The notes: a model not told the origin generated them from the letters alone. A stretch of 64,000 nucleotides of DNA from Pedobacter lusitanus (GCF_040026395.1 NZ_CP157278.1:4402001-4466000), one strand, 5' to 3'; positions 18,167 to 27,349 are shown, counted from the first letter of the stretch. A program made the numbers and translations.

Positions 18167-18190
18167 GTCTGTGTTAGCATAGGCTGGCTC

Positions 18191-18274
18191 TAAAAAAAAA
18201 GCGTGTCCTGTCTTTCCGGCTGGCATTCCCTGAAGGGGGAATGATGCCTGGAAAGACAGGACACGCTTTTTTTT
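18191..18274 (+). terminator. Very long intrinsic terminator after lepB
   Basis: Outer arms of ~24 nt (AAAAAAGCGTGTCCTGTCTTTCC with its complement ending in T8) enclose a second inner stem (GGCATTCCC / GGGAATGATGCC), giving an almost continuous ~35-bp hairpin 25 bp after the lepB stop. The length is well above that of the other terminators in this window. Confidence 0.88.
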
Positions 18275-18340
18275 AGCACCCCAGAAGGATGACTCTCCAA
18301 GACCTATCTCATTGTTGGGGGGGAGAGTGTTTGTTGGTTT

Positions 18341-18415
<75 letters not shown>

Positions 18416-18442
18416 TTAGTTATGCTGATTAATAATTTTTGA

Positions 18443-19120
18443 CTATCAGACAAACCAAAGGACTGAAAATGGTCCATCCAGGGCAGGTGTAGCAGGCTGA
18501 CATCACCTATATGCTGATATTCAGAAGCTTCATGTTCATGTTTGCCTTTTTTATTGATATCTACAGCCAAAAGATCGTGGGCTAGGGTGTTTCTAGTGCG
18601 ATGACCTTGGAGTATTGCAGAGATATTTTGTTACTTATTCTATCAAACTCATAAGAAAGTGTCATAATTATCTTGAGTTTGGTCAAAGCTTGTCCAACAA
18701 ACAGGGAGTAATTTAATTGCACTTCTGTTTATGGATTGATTATCTGTGGCTCAGTTCGTGTCTTCAATTATGAGTGCTGTATTAGTAGATTAGGGATTCT
18801 GGTAATTTCTTTGTTATCTTCATCAGAATTATATGATGATTATTGGCATTCATAGGGATTGTGTTGGTGGTGGTACTAAGTTTTGTACCATGTGGTGATG
18901 ATGCTTTATCGTCGTTGGGTGGGGGAGTTAAGATTGAGTTTTCTTCTCATGCCCGGCAGGATAATGATGATTGTACTTTTTTTGTAATTGTTCGTGTTGT
19001 TCTATAGCTTCTGTGACTAAAGAAGTGATGGTGCTTACAATTTCATCCGTTTATTATATTCCTGAGCTTTCGGCTCATTTGACTGGAGAATTTAAGACTA
19101 TAGATCTTTCGTTCTGGCAG
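18443..19120 (+). pseudogene. Decayed IS3-family transposase (orfB) fragment
   Basis: No intact frame exists here, but translating from about 18443 gives LKMVHPGQV, a stop where the conserved Trp should be (TGG to TAG), then QADITYM, later FIDIYSQKIVG, another stop at a Trp position, then VSSAMTLEYCRDIL. These match the catalytic-core landmarks of IS3/IS150-type integrases (W-x-x-DITY ... DLYSRKIVGW ... S-x-x-M). Further weak echoes appear downstream, for example YIPELSAHLTGEFK near 19049-19090, like the C-terminal P-x-x-AH region. No inverted repeats or target duplication could be recognised. The core assignment is good; the right boundary is a guess. Confidence 0.7.
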
Positions 19121-19306
19121 CCTCCAAGGTTAATCTCCTGATTATCTTCATTTTTTCACGTATACCCAGTAAGTGAAGTATTCATTATGAGGTGGGGATG
19201 AATATGTATGGATAATTGAATGTTTTTTTTAGAAACGCGGTATAAATTACACGTATAGATTAATCTAGTGGGGATTGTTGTCCTCTGTCAGCTATAGAAT
19301 TATCCT

Positions 19307-20086
19307 ATGAATTTTTTAAGACTTATCGCCATGGTATGTTTGCCAGGGGTGGTGTGCGCACAATATAATATCCAGAATAAGGATTCGATTAAAATAAACA
19401 AAGAAATAACTACGATGAATATCCGGGGAGTAGATCCTCCGGAGATGAGATCATTTATTATCCCGGCAGTTTTATTCAGTTATGGTTTGGTTTCTCTGGG
19501 GAACAATGCAGTCAGAAGATTGGATTTTAATATCCAGGCGAATTTGCAAAAGAAACATCCTGGTTTTTCAGTCCGTATAGATGATTATCTTCAGTTTGCG
19601 CCTGGGGTTGCTTTTTATGCTCTGAATCTGGCTGGTGTGAAAAGTAAACACAGTTTGGTTGATGGTACGGCTATTTATATTTTATCCAAGGCCATAATGG
19701 GAGTTGCGACCTATTCAGGTAAGTATGGGTTTGCCAGGGAGCGTCCGGATTTTGCAGATACGAAGTCTTTCCCTTCAGGACATGCTGCCAGTGCATTTGC
19801 CAATGCTGAGTTTCTAAATCAGGAATACCGGGATGTATCACCCTGGATAGGTTATGCAGGTTATACTGTAGCTACAGCAACCGGTGTGTTAAGAATGTAC
19901 AACAACAAACATTGGCTAAGTGATGTCATTGCAGGTGCCGGAGTTGGTATAGCTTCGACCAAGCTGGCTTATCTGATTTATCCCAGTTTGAAAAAGCTGG
20001 TTGTAGGTAACCGGGCCGTGAAATATTCTCTGATGCCAACTTACCAGCAAAAGGCCGTAGGATTAGCTTTCAGCGGTACCTTCTAG
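19307..20086 (+). CDS. PAP2-family phosphatase
   Basis: A 259-residue protein of the type 2 phosphatidic acid phosphatase family. It has an N-terminal signal (ending near VVCAQ at 19) and the three motif set KYGFARERP, SFPSGHAA and R-x5-H-x3-D (RMYNNKHWLSD), carrying the catalytic histidines. Members dephosphorylate membrane lipid phosphates such as phosphatidate, undecaprenyl pyrophosphate or lipid A; which one applies is not visible. Hydrophobic segments are few and short, so it is probably periplasmic-facing. It stands alone, preceded by the decayed transposase region and followed by the tandem repeat array. Confidence 0.92.
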   Translation: MNFLRLIAMVCLPGVVCAQYNIQNKDSIKINKEITTMNIRGVDPPEMRSFIIPAVLFSYGLVSLGNNAVRRLDFNIQANLQKKHPGFSVRIDDYLQFAPGVAFYALNLAGVKSKHSLVDGTAIYILSKAIMGVATYSGKYGFARERPDFADTKSFPSGHAASAFANAEFLNQEYRDVSPWIGYAGYTVATATGVLRMYNNKHWLSDVIAGAGVGIASTKLAYLIYPSLKKLVVGNRAVKYSLMPTYQQKAVGLAFSGTF

Positions 20087-20089
20087 AAA

Positions 20090-20133
20090 ATGTCCGGTCA
20101 TATATCCGAATCAGTACATATGACCGGACATTA
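20090..20133 (+). terminator. Hairpin after the PAP2 gene
   Basis: A 15-bp perfect inverted repeat (AATGTCCGGTCATAT and its complement) with a 14-nt loop starts 3 bp after the stop codon. It lacks a T run (ATTATTAAAT follows), so it may stabilise the mRNA end rather than terminate. Confidence 0.6.
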
Positions 20134-20167
20134 TTAAATACCCTCAAAAGTCTTCTTTTGGAGCGGG

Positions 20168-21190
20168 ATCACTGGAAAACTAATGAACCGAGGTCTTCAA
20201 AAGTATTTCTAAGCATTGTAAATCTGAAATTCCAGTAAAGAGCAATACTTAAAAAACATTTCTGAATCGCATCACCGGAAAACTAATGAACCGAGGTCCT
20301 CAAAAGTATTTCTAAGCATTGTAAATCTGAAATTCCAGTAAAGAGAAATACTTAAAAAACATTTCTGAATAGGCATCTCCGGAAAACTAATGAACCGAGG
20401 TCTTCAAAAGTATTTCTAAGCATTGTAAATCTGAAATTCCAGTAAAGAGAAATACTTAAAAAACATTTCTGAATAGGCATCTCCGGAAAACTAGTGAACC
20501 GAGGTCTTCAAAAGTATTTCTAAGCATTGTAAATCTGAAATTCCAGTAAAGAGAAATACTTAAAAACATTTCTGAATCGCATCACCGGAAAACTAGTGAA
20601 CCGAGGTCTTCAAAAGTATTTCTAAGCATTGTAAATCTGAAATTCCAGTAAAGAGAAATACTTAAAAACATTTCTGAATCGCATCACCGGAAAACTAGTG
20701 AACCGAGGTCTTCAAAAGTATTTCTAAGCATTGTAAATCTGAAATTCCAGTAAAGAGAAATACTTAAAAAACATTTCTGAATAGGCATCACCGGAAAACT
20801 AATGAACCGAGGTCTTCAAGAGTGTTTCTAAGTGTTGTAAATCTAAAATTCAAGTAAAGAGTAATACTTAAAAAACATTTCTGAATAGGCATCACCGGAA
20901 AACTAATGAACCGAGGTCTTCAAGAGTGTTTCTAAGTGTTGTAAATCTAAAATTCAAGTAAAGAGAAATACTTAAAAAACATTTCTGAATAGGCATCACC
21001 GGAAAACTAATGAACCGAGGTCTTCAAAAGTATTTCTAAGCATTGTAAATCTGAAATTCCAGTAAAGAGAAATACTTAAAAAACATTTCTGAATAGGCAT
21101 CACCGGAAAACTAATGAACCGAGGTCTTCAAGAGTGTTTCTAAGCGTTGTAAATCTAAAATTCAAGTAAAGAGTAATACTTAAACATTTT
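20168..21190. repeat. Ten-copy ~104-bp tandem repeat array
   Basis: Ten head-to-tail units begin near 20168, with the landmark TAATGAACCG (or TAGTGAACCG) at 20181, 20284, 20388, 20492, 20594, 20696, 20800, 20904, 21008 and 21112, giving periods of 102-104 bp. Units are contiguous, without unique spacers. Two sequence classes exist: most read AAGTATTTCTAAGCATTG, whereas units 7, 8 and 10 read AGTGTTTCTAAG(T/C)GTTG. In the first class AAGTATTTCT and AGAAATACTT form a 10-bp inverted repeat about 30 nt apart. All frames are stop-rich; no protein is encoded. Confidence 0.96.
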
Positions 21191-21226
21191 TCCCAAATGG
21201 CGTAGGATTTGGATGCACTCTATACT

Positions 21227-21326
21227 ATTTTAAAAAAATATATGCTAATGTGAAAGGCCTAGCGTTCCGTTGCCCCGAAGGGCAAAAGAGAATGCAGCCT
21301 GAACATAGCATGTATTTTTTTAAAAT
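21227..21326. repeat. 100-bp element with 21-bp terminal inverted repeats
   Basis: ATTTTAAAAAAATATATGCTA at 21227-21247 is mirrored, with one mismatch, by the complement at 21306-21326. The interior holds a second hairpin, TTGCCCcgaaGGGCAA (21270-21285). It begins 37 bp after the tandem array and ends 3 bp before the dehydrogenase stop codon. It could act as a bidirectional terminator, or be a small MITE-like remnant. Confidence 0.8.
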
Positions 21327-21329
21327 CCC

Positions 21330-22412
21330 TTAGATGCCGCTAATCCGGAGCTTCTTAGCGAGGGTATCCAAATCCTTTACCACTGCTTCCACCAGTGGAA
21401 TACCTTTCACTTTGCGTTCCAGTTCAAATGCATATTCCGGTTCGCCTGGTATAATTACTTTTTTGTCAGGATCAATAGTTCTTGCATTTTGGAAGCGTTC
21501 GATCCAGTTGTCAAGATGATTTTTAAAATCTGTTGCGGGGCGGAAGCCATCTATGCGCATGGCGCCAAAGAAGTGTCCCAGGCCTTCACCAACAGGATTT
21601 GCAGAAGGTTCAAGGAAAGCGACAAAAGGAGGGACCCACGGGCCGTAATTGGCTCCCGAAAGTACTGCAGTCAGGATATCGACAGTTGCACTCAGGCCGT
21701 AGCCCTTGTGACTTCCATGGTCTTTATCGCTGCCCAGAGGAAGTAAAGATCCTCCATCTTTCAATGCATTCGCATCAGTGGTTGTTTTACCATCTTTATC
21801 CTGTGCCCATCCCTCAGGAATTGGCAGGTTTGCCCGCTGAGCAATTTCCAGTTTACCATTTGCAGCAGCGGCGGTGGCCATATCAACAACTACAGGAGGG
21901 TATTTCCCTGCTGGAAACGCGTAACACATAGGGTTGGTGCCCAGTAATCTTTCATTCGCATAAGTAGGCGTAACTAACGGACTGGCATTAGTCATGCTGA
22001 TTCCGATCATATCCTTTTCAACAGCCAGCAGTGCATGATAACCAGCGATGCCAAAGTGATTGGAATTTTTGACAGCAACCCATCCGCTGCCATAGACAGC
22101 AGCCTTTTCCATGGCCACTTTCATGGCGAAAGGTGCTACTACCAGGCCGAGCCCCGCATCACCATCTATAGTAGCTGTAGTTGGAGTTTCATGTACTACC
22201 CTGATGTTTGGTGTCGCATTGATTCTTTCTTTCTCCCAGAGACGGATATAGCCACTCAGGCGCGCTACCCCATGAGAATCGATACCTCTGAGATCAGAAC
22301 GTATTAAAACATCAGTAGCTAAATCTGCATCCGTTTCAGAGCATCCCATCTTCAAAAAGACGCTTTTAGTGAAATTTCTTAAACGTGTTTCTGTAAAAGT
22401 ATGGAAGGTCAT
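21330..22412 (-). CDS. Ldh-family (malate/L-lactate/ureidoglycolate) dehydrogenase
   Basis: A 360-residue NAD(P)-dependent oxidoreductase of the Ldh_2 family, distinct from classical lactate dehydrogenases. Family landmarks are the catalytic-site motif DSHGVAR at 45-51, GDAGLGLVVAPFAM, KNSNHFGIAGYHA around 120 and the glycine-rich SDKDHGSHKGYGL near 235. The substrate (malate, L-lactate, ureidoglycolate, a sugar acid) cannot be fixed from sequence. It follows bshC by 9 bp on the same strand, so the two are probably cotranscribed, although a functional link is not evident. Confidence 0.9.
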   Translation of the reverse strand: MTFHTFTETRLRNFTKSVFLKMGCSETDADLATDVLIRSDLRGIDSHGVARLSGYIRLWEKERINATPNIRVVHETPTTATIDGDAGLGLVVAPFAMKVAMEKAAVYGSGWVAVKNSNHFGIAGYHALLAVEKDMIGISMTNASPLVTPTYANERLLGTNPMCYAFPAGKYPPVVVDMATAAAANGKLEIAQRANLPIPEGWAQDKDGKTTTDANALKDGGSLLPLGSDKDHGSHKGYGLSATVDILTAVLSGANYGPWVPPFVAFLEPSANPVGEGLGHFFGAMRIDGFRPATDFKNHLDNWIERFQNARTIDPDKKVIIPGEPEYAFELERKVKGIPLVEAVVKDLDTLAKKLRISGI

Positions 22413-22421
22413 TTGAATGAA

Positions 22422-24008
22422 TTAAGCGTATAGAACTGTAAATTTATAATCAAGAGGTTTGAATGCAGCTAAAAGACTTTCAATAAAGTCATCCCCGTAA
22501 AGCACATACATTGGTGCGATGTTCAGCACACGCTCCTGTAAAACACCAGATGGAAATAACTTATTCTTCAAGGCGTCAATTTGCTGCAGAGAAGTCGTAT
22601 GTTTTCGTTTTTCGGCCCTTAGAAGCTTCTTCTCCAGGTTAGTGACCAGTTTCAGTGCTTTTGTTTTGGCTGCTTCAGCAGACATAGAAAGTGTTTTATC
22701 TATTTTATAAGAATTCAGTTTGATCTGATCAAAAACTGCTCTTATGGCGCGTTGCTCGTCATCAAGACAAAGCGAATCGCCAACATGCGCTTTAATCCAC
22801 TGATTTTTCAACTGCTCGTCACTATTAAACAAAGTGATGGGGCTGATATCCAGGATCTGCATTTTTCTTGCACTTCTTTCATCGATGACTAATGCAGAAT
22901 TCCTCAGAATCAGTATCGGATATGGAATAGTATAAAAATCAAAATTAGCTTTAAGCTGCAGCCAGTAAGTTACTTCAGCGCCGCCACCTATATAAGCCAG
23001 ATTAGGTAAGATCAGCTCCTGGTATACCGGGCGCATAACCACATTGGGGCTAAAGCGTTCAGGATGATTATCAATTTCCTGTTTTAACGTCTCTTTGGTG
23101 AAGCTGATAGAAGTATTCAATACCTTATACTCCCCATGCTCTTCCACCAGACGCTCACGAAGCTGGTCATCCATATAAAAGAAATTAATCTCTCTTGGAT
23201 TTACCTGTGGCTTATAACCTTTTTTCTCTAAAGCCTCACTGCTGGTATTAATCTGCGCAAAACTATTCTGCTCGGTAATATCACGATAGATAACAGGTGC
23301 AAACTGCTTTTTCAGCGCAGCATCATCTGCATCCACACAGACCAGTCCTTTTTTGCCAAATAACGCATCTACCAGCTCACGTGTGGCAGCAGTAAGCGTT
23401 TTGTTGGTCGTATATGCTTTTTCTACAATTTGTGAAAACTCAGTACCATTATCGCTGATACCCAGATAACCCTTATAACCCACAAGTGCATCGTTGATAT
23501 CAGCAGTAGTTAAACGGCCGGTTGCACCTGCAGCATTTTTTTGCCAGGTCAGCATTTTATCCTCTACTTTGACATGATTGATTTCTTCAAAATCATGATC
23601 TTCAGTAGCCATCCAGTAGACAGGAACAAAATTAAAGTCAGGAAAACGCTGCTGTAGATCAGCTGCCAGTTTAATAGCAGTAACTATCTTATAGATGAAA
23701 TAAAGGGGACCTGTAAATATATTCAGCTGATGACCGGTCGTTATGGTAAATGTCCGGTCATCAGCCAATAAACTGATGTTTTTAAGAACTGAAGCAGAAG
23801 GCTGTAAATGCTGATACTGCTGGTGCAGGCTGTTTACTAATAAGCTGCGGTCACCAGAATACTTCCGGTCTCCGATTGCTTTTTTAAAACCCTCTAAAGT
23901 AGGGGAGTACTTATAAAAAGACTCCAGGTTATCTTTTCCATCTATGTAATCCAATACAATGGACGAAAAAGCGTGTGTTTGCTGATAAGAGATGTACTTG
24001 GCCTGCAT
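22422..24008 (-). CDS. bshC: Bacillithiol biosynthesis cysteine-adding enzyme BshC
   Basis: BshC joins cysteine to glucosamine-malate in the last step of bacillithiol synthesis, the main low-molecular-weight thiol of Firmicutes and many Bacteroidota. At 528 residues it has normal length. It carries the HLNIFTGPLYFIYKIVTAI-like motif (here GHQLNIFTGPLYFIYK), PVYWMATEDHDFEEINH, and a helical C-terminal region (coiled coil, about 430-490). It has no bshA or bshB alongside in this window. It is followed by the Ldh-type gene and preceded by rimO on the same strand. Confidence 0.95.
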   Translation of the reverse strand: MQAKYISYQQTHAFSSIVLDYIDGKDNLESFYKYSPTLEGFKKAIGDRKYSGDRSLLVNSLHQQYQHLQPSASVLKNISLLADDRTFTITTGHQLNIFTGPLYFIYKIVTAIKLAADLQQRFPDFNFVPVYWMATEDHDFEEINHVKVEDKMLTWQKNAAGATGRLTTADINDALVGYKGYLGISDNGTEFSQIVEKAYTTNKTLTAATRELVDALFGKKGLVCVDADDAALKKQFAPVIYRDITEQNSFAQINTSSEALEKKGYKPQVNPREINFFYMDDQLRERLVEEHGEYKVLNTSISFTKETLKQEIDNHPERFSPNVVMRPVYQELILPNLAYIGGGAEVTYWLQLKANFDFYTIPYPILILRNSALVIDERSARKMQILDISPITLFNSDEQLKNQWIKAHVGDSLCLDDEQRAIRAVFDQIKLNSYKIDKTLSMSAEAAKTKALKLVTNLEKKLLRAEKRKHTTSLQQIDALKNKLFPSGVLQERVLNIAPMYVLYGDDFIESLLAAFKPLDYKFTVLYA

Positions 24009-24054
24009 TGCTACGAAATTAAGCTAATAAACCATAATTCAGCAAATCACCATA

Positions 24055-25389
24055 TTATTTTACAATCCGTCCATATAGATCGAAATCTTCGGCGCGGTCA
24101 ATCTCTACATTCACAAAACTGCCATTTGCGGCGTAACCAGTAGAAGCTTCGATCAGAACCTCATTATCAACCTCCGGAGAGTCAAATTCAGTACGTCCGA
24201 TAAAGAAATCACCCTCTTTACGATCTACCAGAACTTTATAGGTCTGACCTACTTTTTCCTGATTGATTTCATATGAAATTCCCTGTTGCAGCTCCATGAT
24301 TGCGTCAACACGTTCCTGTTTAACTTCATCAGGAACATCATCTACCAGGTTATGTGCATGTGTTTTTTCTTCATGAGAATAGGTGAAACAGCCCAGTCTG
24401 TCAAAACGGGTATCCTCTACCCAGCGTAACATCTCTTCAAAATCACGTTCAGTTTCACCAGGATAGCCACAGATCAATGTAGTACGCATAGCGATTCCAG
24501 GAACTTTATCTCTGATCTGGTTCACAATGTCAATAGTCTTTTGTTTAGTGATTCCACGTCGCATTGACTTTAACATATTGTCCGTGATATGCTGTAAAGG
24601 CATATCCAGATATTTACAGATGTTTTCTCTTTCGTTCATGGCATCCAGAATTTCCATTGGGAATCCTGAAGGATAAGCATATTGTAATCTGATCCATTCA
24701 ATACCATTGATATCAGAAAGACGTCTTAATAACTCATCCAGATTACGTTTTCCATAAATGTCAAGACCGTAATAAGTCAGATCCTGTGCAATCAGAATTA
24801 GTTCTTTAGTTCCGTTTGCAGCTAAAATTTTAGCCTCTTTTACCAGAGCTTCCATTTCAGTTGATACATGTTTACCACGCATTAGCGGAATTGCACAGAA
24901 AGAGCAGGGACGGTTACAACCTTCCGCAATTTTGAAATAAGCAAAGTGCGATGGAGTAGTTAGCAATCTTTCGCCAATCAGCTCATGTTTGTAATTAGCA
25001 CCAAGTGAGTGTAAGATATTCTGCAGATCGTTTGTGCCAAAAAAAGCATCAACGTTTTTGATTTCAGATTCCAGTTCAGGTTTATAACGTTCAGAAAGAC
25101 ATCCCGTTACAATTACTTTACTGATCTTACCTTCATCTTTTAACTGGCTGTACTGAAGGATGGTATCAATAGATTCCTGTTTAGCATTGTCAATGAAGCC
25201 GCAGGTATTGATTACGATAATATCATCCTTATTGATGTCGTTAGCTTCATGAACCACATTTAAGCTATTCCCTCTTAATTGTCCCATTAAAACCTCCGAG
25301 TCGTAAATATTTTTGGAACAACCAAGCGTAATTACATTGATTTTCGGTTTTTTAACAGGGATAATTTTAGAAGTCGTTTTTGTGTTCAT
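24055..25389 (-). CDS. rimO: Ribosomal protein S12 methylthiotransferase RimO
   Basis: RimO is a radical-SAM enzyme that methylthiolates an aspartate of ribosomal protein S12. The 444-residue protein shows the order expected: an N-terminal MTTase domain with cluster cysteines (TLGCSKN at C24, NTCGFI, TGCLSERY), the radical-SAM motif EGCNRPCSFC in the middle and a C-terminal TRAM domain (KVLVDRKEGDFFIGRTEFDSPEVDN). SCSKN-type N-terminus and S12-type rather than MiaB-type features support RimO. It lies 30 bp downstream of ftsY, likely in one transcript. Confidence 0.96.
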   Translation of the reverse strand: MNTKTTSKIIPVKKPKINVITLGCSKNIYDSEVLMGQLRGNSLNVVHEANDINKDDIIVINTCGFIDNAKQESIDTILQYSQLKDEGKISKVIVTGCLSERYKPELESEIKNVDAFFGTNDLQNILHSLGANYKHELIGERLLTTPSHFAYFKIAEGCNRPCSFCAIPLMRGKHVSTEMEALVKEAKILAANGTKELILIAQDLTYYGLDIYGKRNLDELLRRLSDINGIEWIRLQYAYPSGFPMEILDAMNERENICKYLDMPLQHITDNMLKSMRRGITKQKTIDIVNQIRDKVPGIAMRTTLICGYPGETERDFEEMLRWVEDTRFDRLGCFTYSHEEKTHAHNLVDDVPDEVKQERVDAIMELQQGISYEINQEKVGQTYKVLVDRKEGDFFIGRTEFDSPEVDNEVLIEASTGYAANGSFVNVEIDRAEDFDLYGRIVK

Positions 25390-25419
25390 TTCGTATGTAT
25401 ATATACTCTTAAAGAAGGC

Positions 25420-26382
25420 TTATTTGAACAGGCCGTCAACAAAAGATTTTTTATCAAATAATTGAAGGTCATTTACACCTTCACCTACCCCGATGTATTT
25501 TACAGGGATTTTAAACTGGTCAGAAATACCAATGACTACACCACCTTTGGCTGTGCCGTCCAGTTTGGTAATCGCCAGTGCATTTACATCTGTAGCTTCT
25601 GTAAATTGTTTACATTGCTCAAAAGCATTCTGACCGGTTGATCCGTCGAGTACCAGTAAAATCTCATGTGGTGCACCAGGAATTACCTTTTCCATCACCT
25701 TTTTGATTTTTCCCAGTTCGTTCATCAGACCAATTTTATTATGCAGTCTGCCTGCAGTATCAATGATAACTACATCTTCTCCGTTGGCAACTGCCGATTG
25801 TATCGTGTCAAATGCGACAGACGCAGGATCAGAACCCATAGCCTGGGCAACAACTCTGACGTCAATACGTTCACCCCATAATTTAATCTGTTCAACGGCT
25901 GCTGCCCTGAAGGTATCCGCTGCACCGAGAACTACTTTCAGCCCTTCAGCTTTAAGTTTGTTCGCAAGCTTGCCAATGGTCGTTGTTTTACCCACACCGT
26001 TGACACCGACTACCATGATTACATAGGGTTTATGGTCTCCGTATTCAAAATTGCGGAAATCATTGCTGTTATTCTCAGCCAGTAATAACTGGATTTCATC
26101 ACGGAGGATCAGATTCAATTCTGAGGTAGACAAGTATTTGTCTTTTGCCACCCTGTCCTGAATTCTGTCAATGATTTTAAGGGTTGTTGTTACCCCAACA
26201 TCCGAGGTAACCAGTACTTCTTCCAGATTGTCCAGTACATCATCATCCACTGTTGATTTTCCGGCAACAGCCTTGGTGATTTTATTCAGAAATCCGGTTT
26301 TAGTTTTCTCTAACCCTTTATTTAATACTTCCTGAGCTTCAGGAGCAGTTTCCTTTTTCTTGAAAAAATCGAATAGTCCCAT
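25420..26382 (-). CDS. ftsY: Signal-recognition-particle receptor FtsY
   Basis: FtsY is the SRP receptor GTPase that docks ribosome-nascent-chain complexes at the membrane. The 320-residue protein has a short N-terminal region instead of the long acidic A domain, then the NG domain: G1 GVNGVGKTTTIGKL at about 126-139, DTFRAAA, DTAGRL and TKLDGTAKGG. The N-terminal LFDFFKKKE helix is probably the membrane-targeting amphipathic segment. It is separated from the ribosomal-protein gene group by a terminator at 26400-26435, so it may have its own promoter or depend on readthrough. Confidence 0.96.
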   Translation of the reverse strand: MGLFDFFKKKETAPEAQEVLNKGLEKTKTGFLNKITKAVAGKSTVDDDVLDNLEEVLVTSDVGVTTTLKIIDRIQDRVAKDKYLSTSELNLILRDEIQLLLAENNSNDFRNFEYGDHKPYVIMVVGVNGVGKTTTIGKLANKLKAEGLKVVLGAADTFRAAAVEQIKLWGERIDVRVVAQAMGSDPASVAFDTIQSAVANGEDVVIIDTAGRLHNKIGLMNELGKIKKVMEKVIPGAPHEILLVLDGSTGQNAFEQCKQFTEATDVNALAITKLDGTAKGGVVIGISDQFKIPVKYIGVGEGVNDLQLFDKKSFVDGLFK

Positions 26383-26399
26383 AGAAATGTAGATGAAAA

Positions 26400-26435
26400 C
26401 AAAAAAAGCCCTCCCATAAATATAGGGACGGCTTT
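26400..26435 (-). terminator. Terminator between the DUF4295 gene and ftsY
   Basis: On the minus strand AAAGCC-x-TCCC-type arms (one C-C mismatch) close a 9-nt loop and are followed by a run of seven T. It separates the rpmB-rpmG-DUF4295 group from ftsY, two sets that would otherwise look like one operon. Confidence 0.8.
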
Positions 26436-26455
26436 AATATCATTAAATATTAAAA

Positions 26456-26617
26456 TTACTTGCCTTGTCCAGCAATAGCATCTTTAACGTGATCGTTATG
26501 AACGATAACTTCTTTGAAAGAATAAGCACCAGATTTTGGTGATTTAGTCATCGTGATAACTTTTGAATATTCTTTACCTTTACCCGTTTTAAGGGTTGCA
26601 ACTACCTTTTTTGCCAT
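26456..26617 (-). CDS. DUF4295 small basic protein
   Basis: A 53-residue, lysine-rich protein beginning MAKKVVATLKTGKGKEYSK and ending AIAGQGK. It matches DUF4295, a Bacteroidota-specific family that always sits just downstream of the ribosomal protein genes rpmB and rpmG. The position and charge suggest a ribosome-associated protein, which is inference. The frame is open from the ATG at 26617 to the TAA at 26456; the ATG is 23 bp after the rpmG stop. Confidence 0.9.
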   Translation of the reverse strand: MAKKVVATLKTGKGKEYSKVITMTKSPKSGAYSFKEVIVHNDHVKDAIAGQGK

Positions 26618-26640
26618 GATCTAAATAGATTGGAAATGTA

Positions 26641-26823
26641 TTACTTAATTTCTTTATGTACAGTTACTTTCTTCAATACCGGATTGAATTTTTTCAATTC
26701 TAATCTCTCTGTAGTATTTTTACGGTTTTTTGTAGAGATATATCTAGACATACCAGGCATGCCGCTAGTTTTATGCTCTGTACATTCTAGAATAACTTGT
26801 ACTCTGTTACCTTTTTTTGCCAT
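26641..26823 (-). CDS. rpmG: 50S ribosomal protein L33
   Basis: L33 is a small protein of the large ribosomal subunit. The 60-residue sequence has the standard [18 protein letters not shown] start and the [22 protein letters not shown] core. Only one cysteine is present, so it is the zinc-free (C-) form. It lies between rpmB and the DUF4295 gene on the same strand, with spacing of 38 and 23 bp, the conserved Bacteroidota arrangement. Confidence 0.97.
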   Translation of the reverse strand: MAKKGNRVQVILECTEHKTSGMPGMSRYISTKNRKNTTERLELKKFNPVLKKVTVHKEIK

Positions 26824-26861
26824 TTTATTAATAATTTAGTTGATTCACATCAACAATGTTT

Positions 26862-27095
26862 TTACAAAAATCCTTTTTTTACGAAACGGTTAATAGCTTC
26901 AGTAATACCAACTTTATTGATGGTTTTGATAGCTGAAGTAGAAACTTTCAGTGTTATCCAACGGTCTTCATCAGGAATATAAAATTTCTGAAGTTGTAAG
27001 TTGGGATAAAACTTACGTTTAGTTTTAACGTTTGAGTGAGAAACATTAAAACCACTCATAGCCTTTTTTCCGGTTAAATCACAAACTCTAGACAT
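26862..27095 (-). CDS. rpmB: 50S ribosomal protein L28
   Basis: L28 is a large-subunit protein. The 77-residue sequence has the family start [22 protein letters not shown] and the KRKFYPNLQ and [10 protein letters not shown] segments. As with L33, only the first cysteine of the zinc ribbon remains, so it is the C- form. It is the first gene of the rpmB-rpmG-DUF4295 group; its promoter must lie in the ~290 bp before acs, which is transcribed in the opposite direction. Confidence 0.97.
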   Translation of the reverse strand: MSRVCDLTGKKAMSGFNVSHSNVKTKRKFYPNLQLQKFYIPDEDRWITLKVSTSAIKTINKVGITEAINRFVKKGFL

Positions 27096-27320
27096 GCCTT
27101 TAATATATATTGTTAAATTGTTCTTCGCTTAATTTTTTAAGAGTGTGCAAATATCATGAAAATATTTGTAACGATCAAGAGTCCATGTGATTATTTTTAA
27201 AAATTTACGGATTCTTTCCTGCTGCTCTGTGGGCAAAGATACACAAATACCCCATAAATACGAATCTTGGCCACTTCATTGTGCTATTAGGACTGATTGT
27301 AATAAACTGACTATACATAT

Positions 27321-27349
27321 TTTGCTGTAAGAATCTTTTAATACCTTTC
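27321..27349 (+). promoter_or_regulatory. Candidate acs promoter
   Basis: TTTG at 27321-27324 and TACCTTTC at 27342-27349 are 17 bp apart and fit the Bacteroidota TTTG / TAnnTTTG pattern with one mismatch, 40 bp before the acs start codon. Not tested by comparison with other genes. Confidence 0.35.

Noticed and set aside
20168..21190. CRISPR array
   Set aside because: Units are ~104 bp, contiguous and similar throughout, without short repeats separated by unique spacers, and no cas genes are near.
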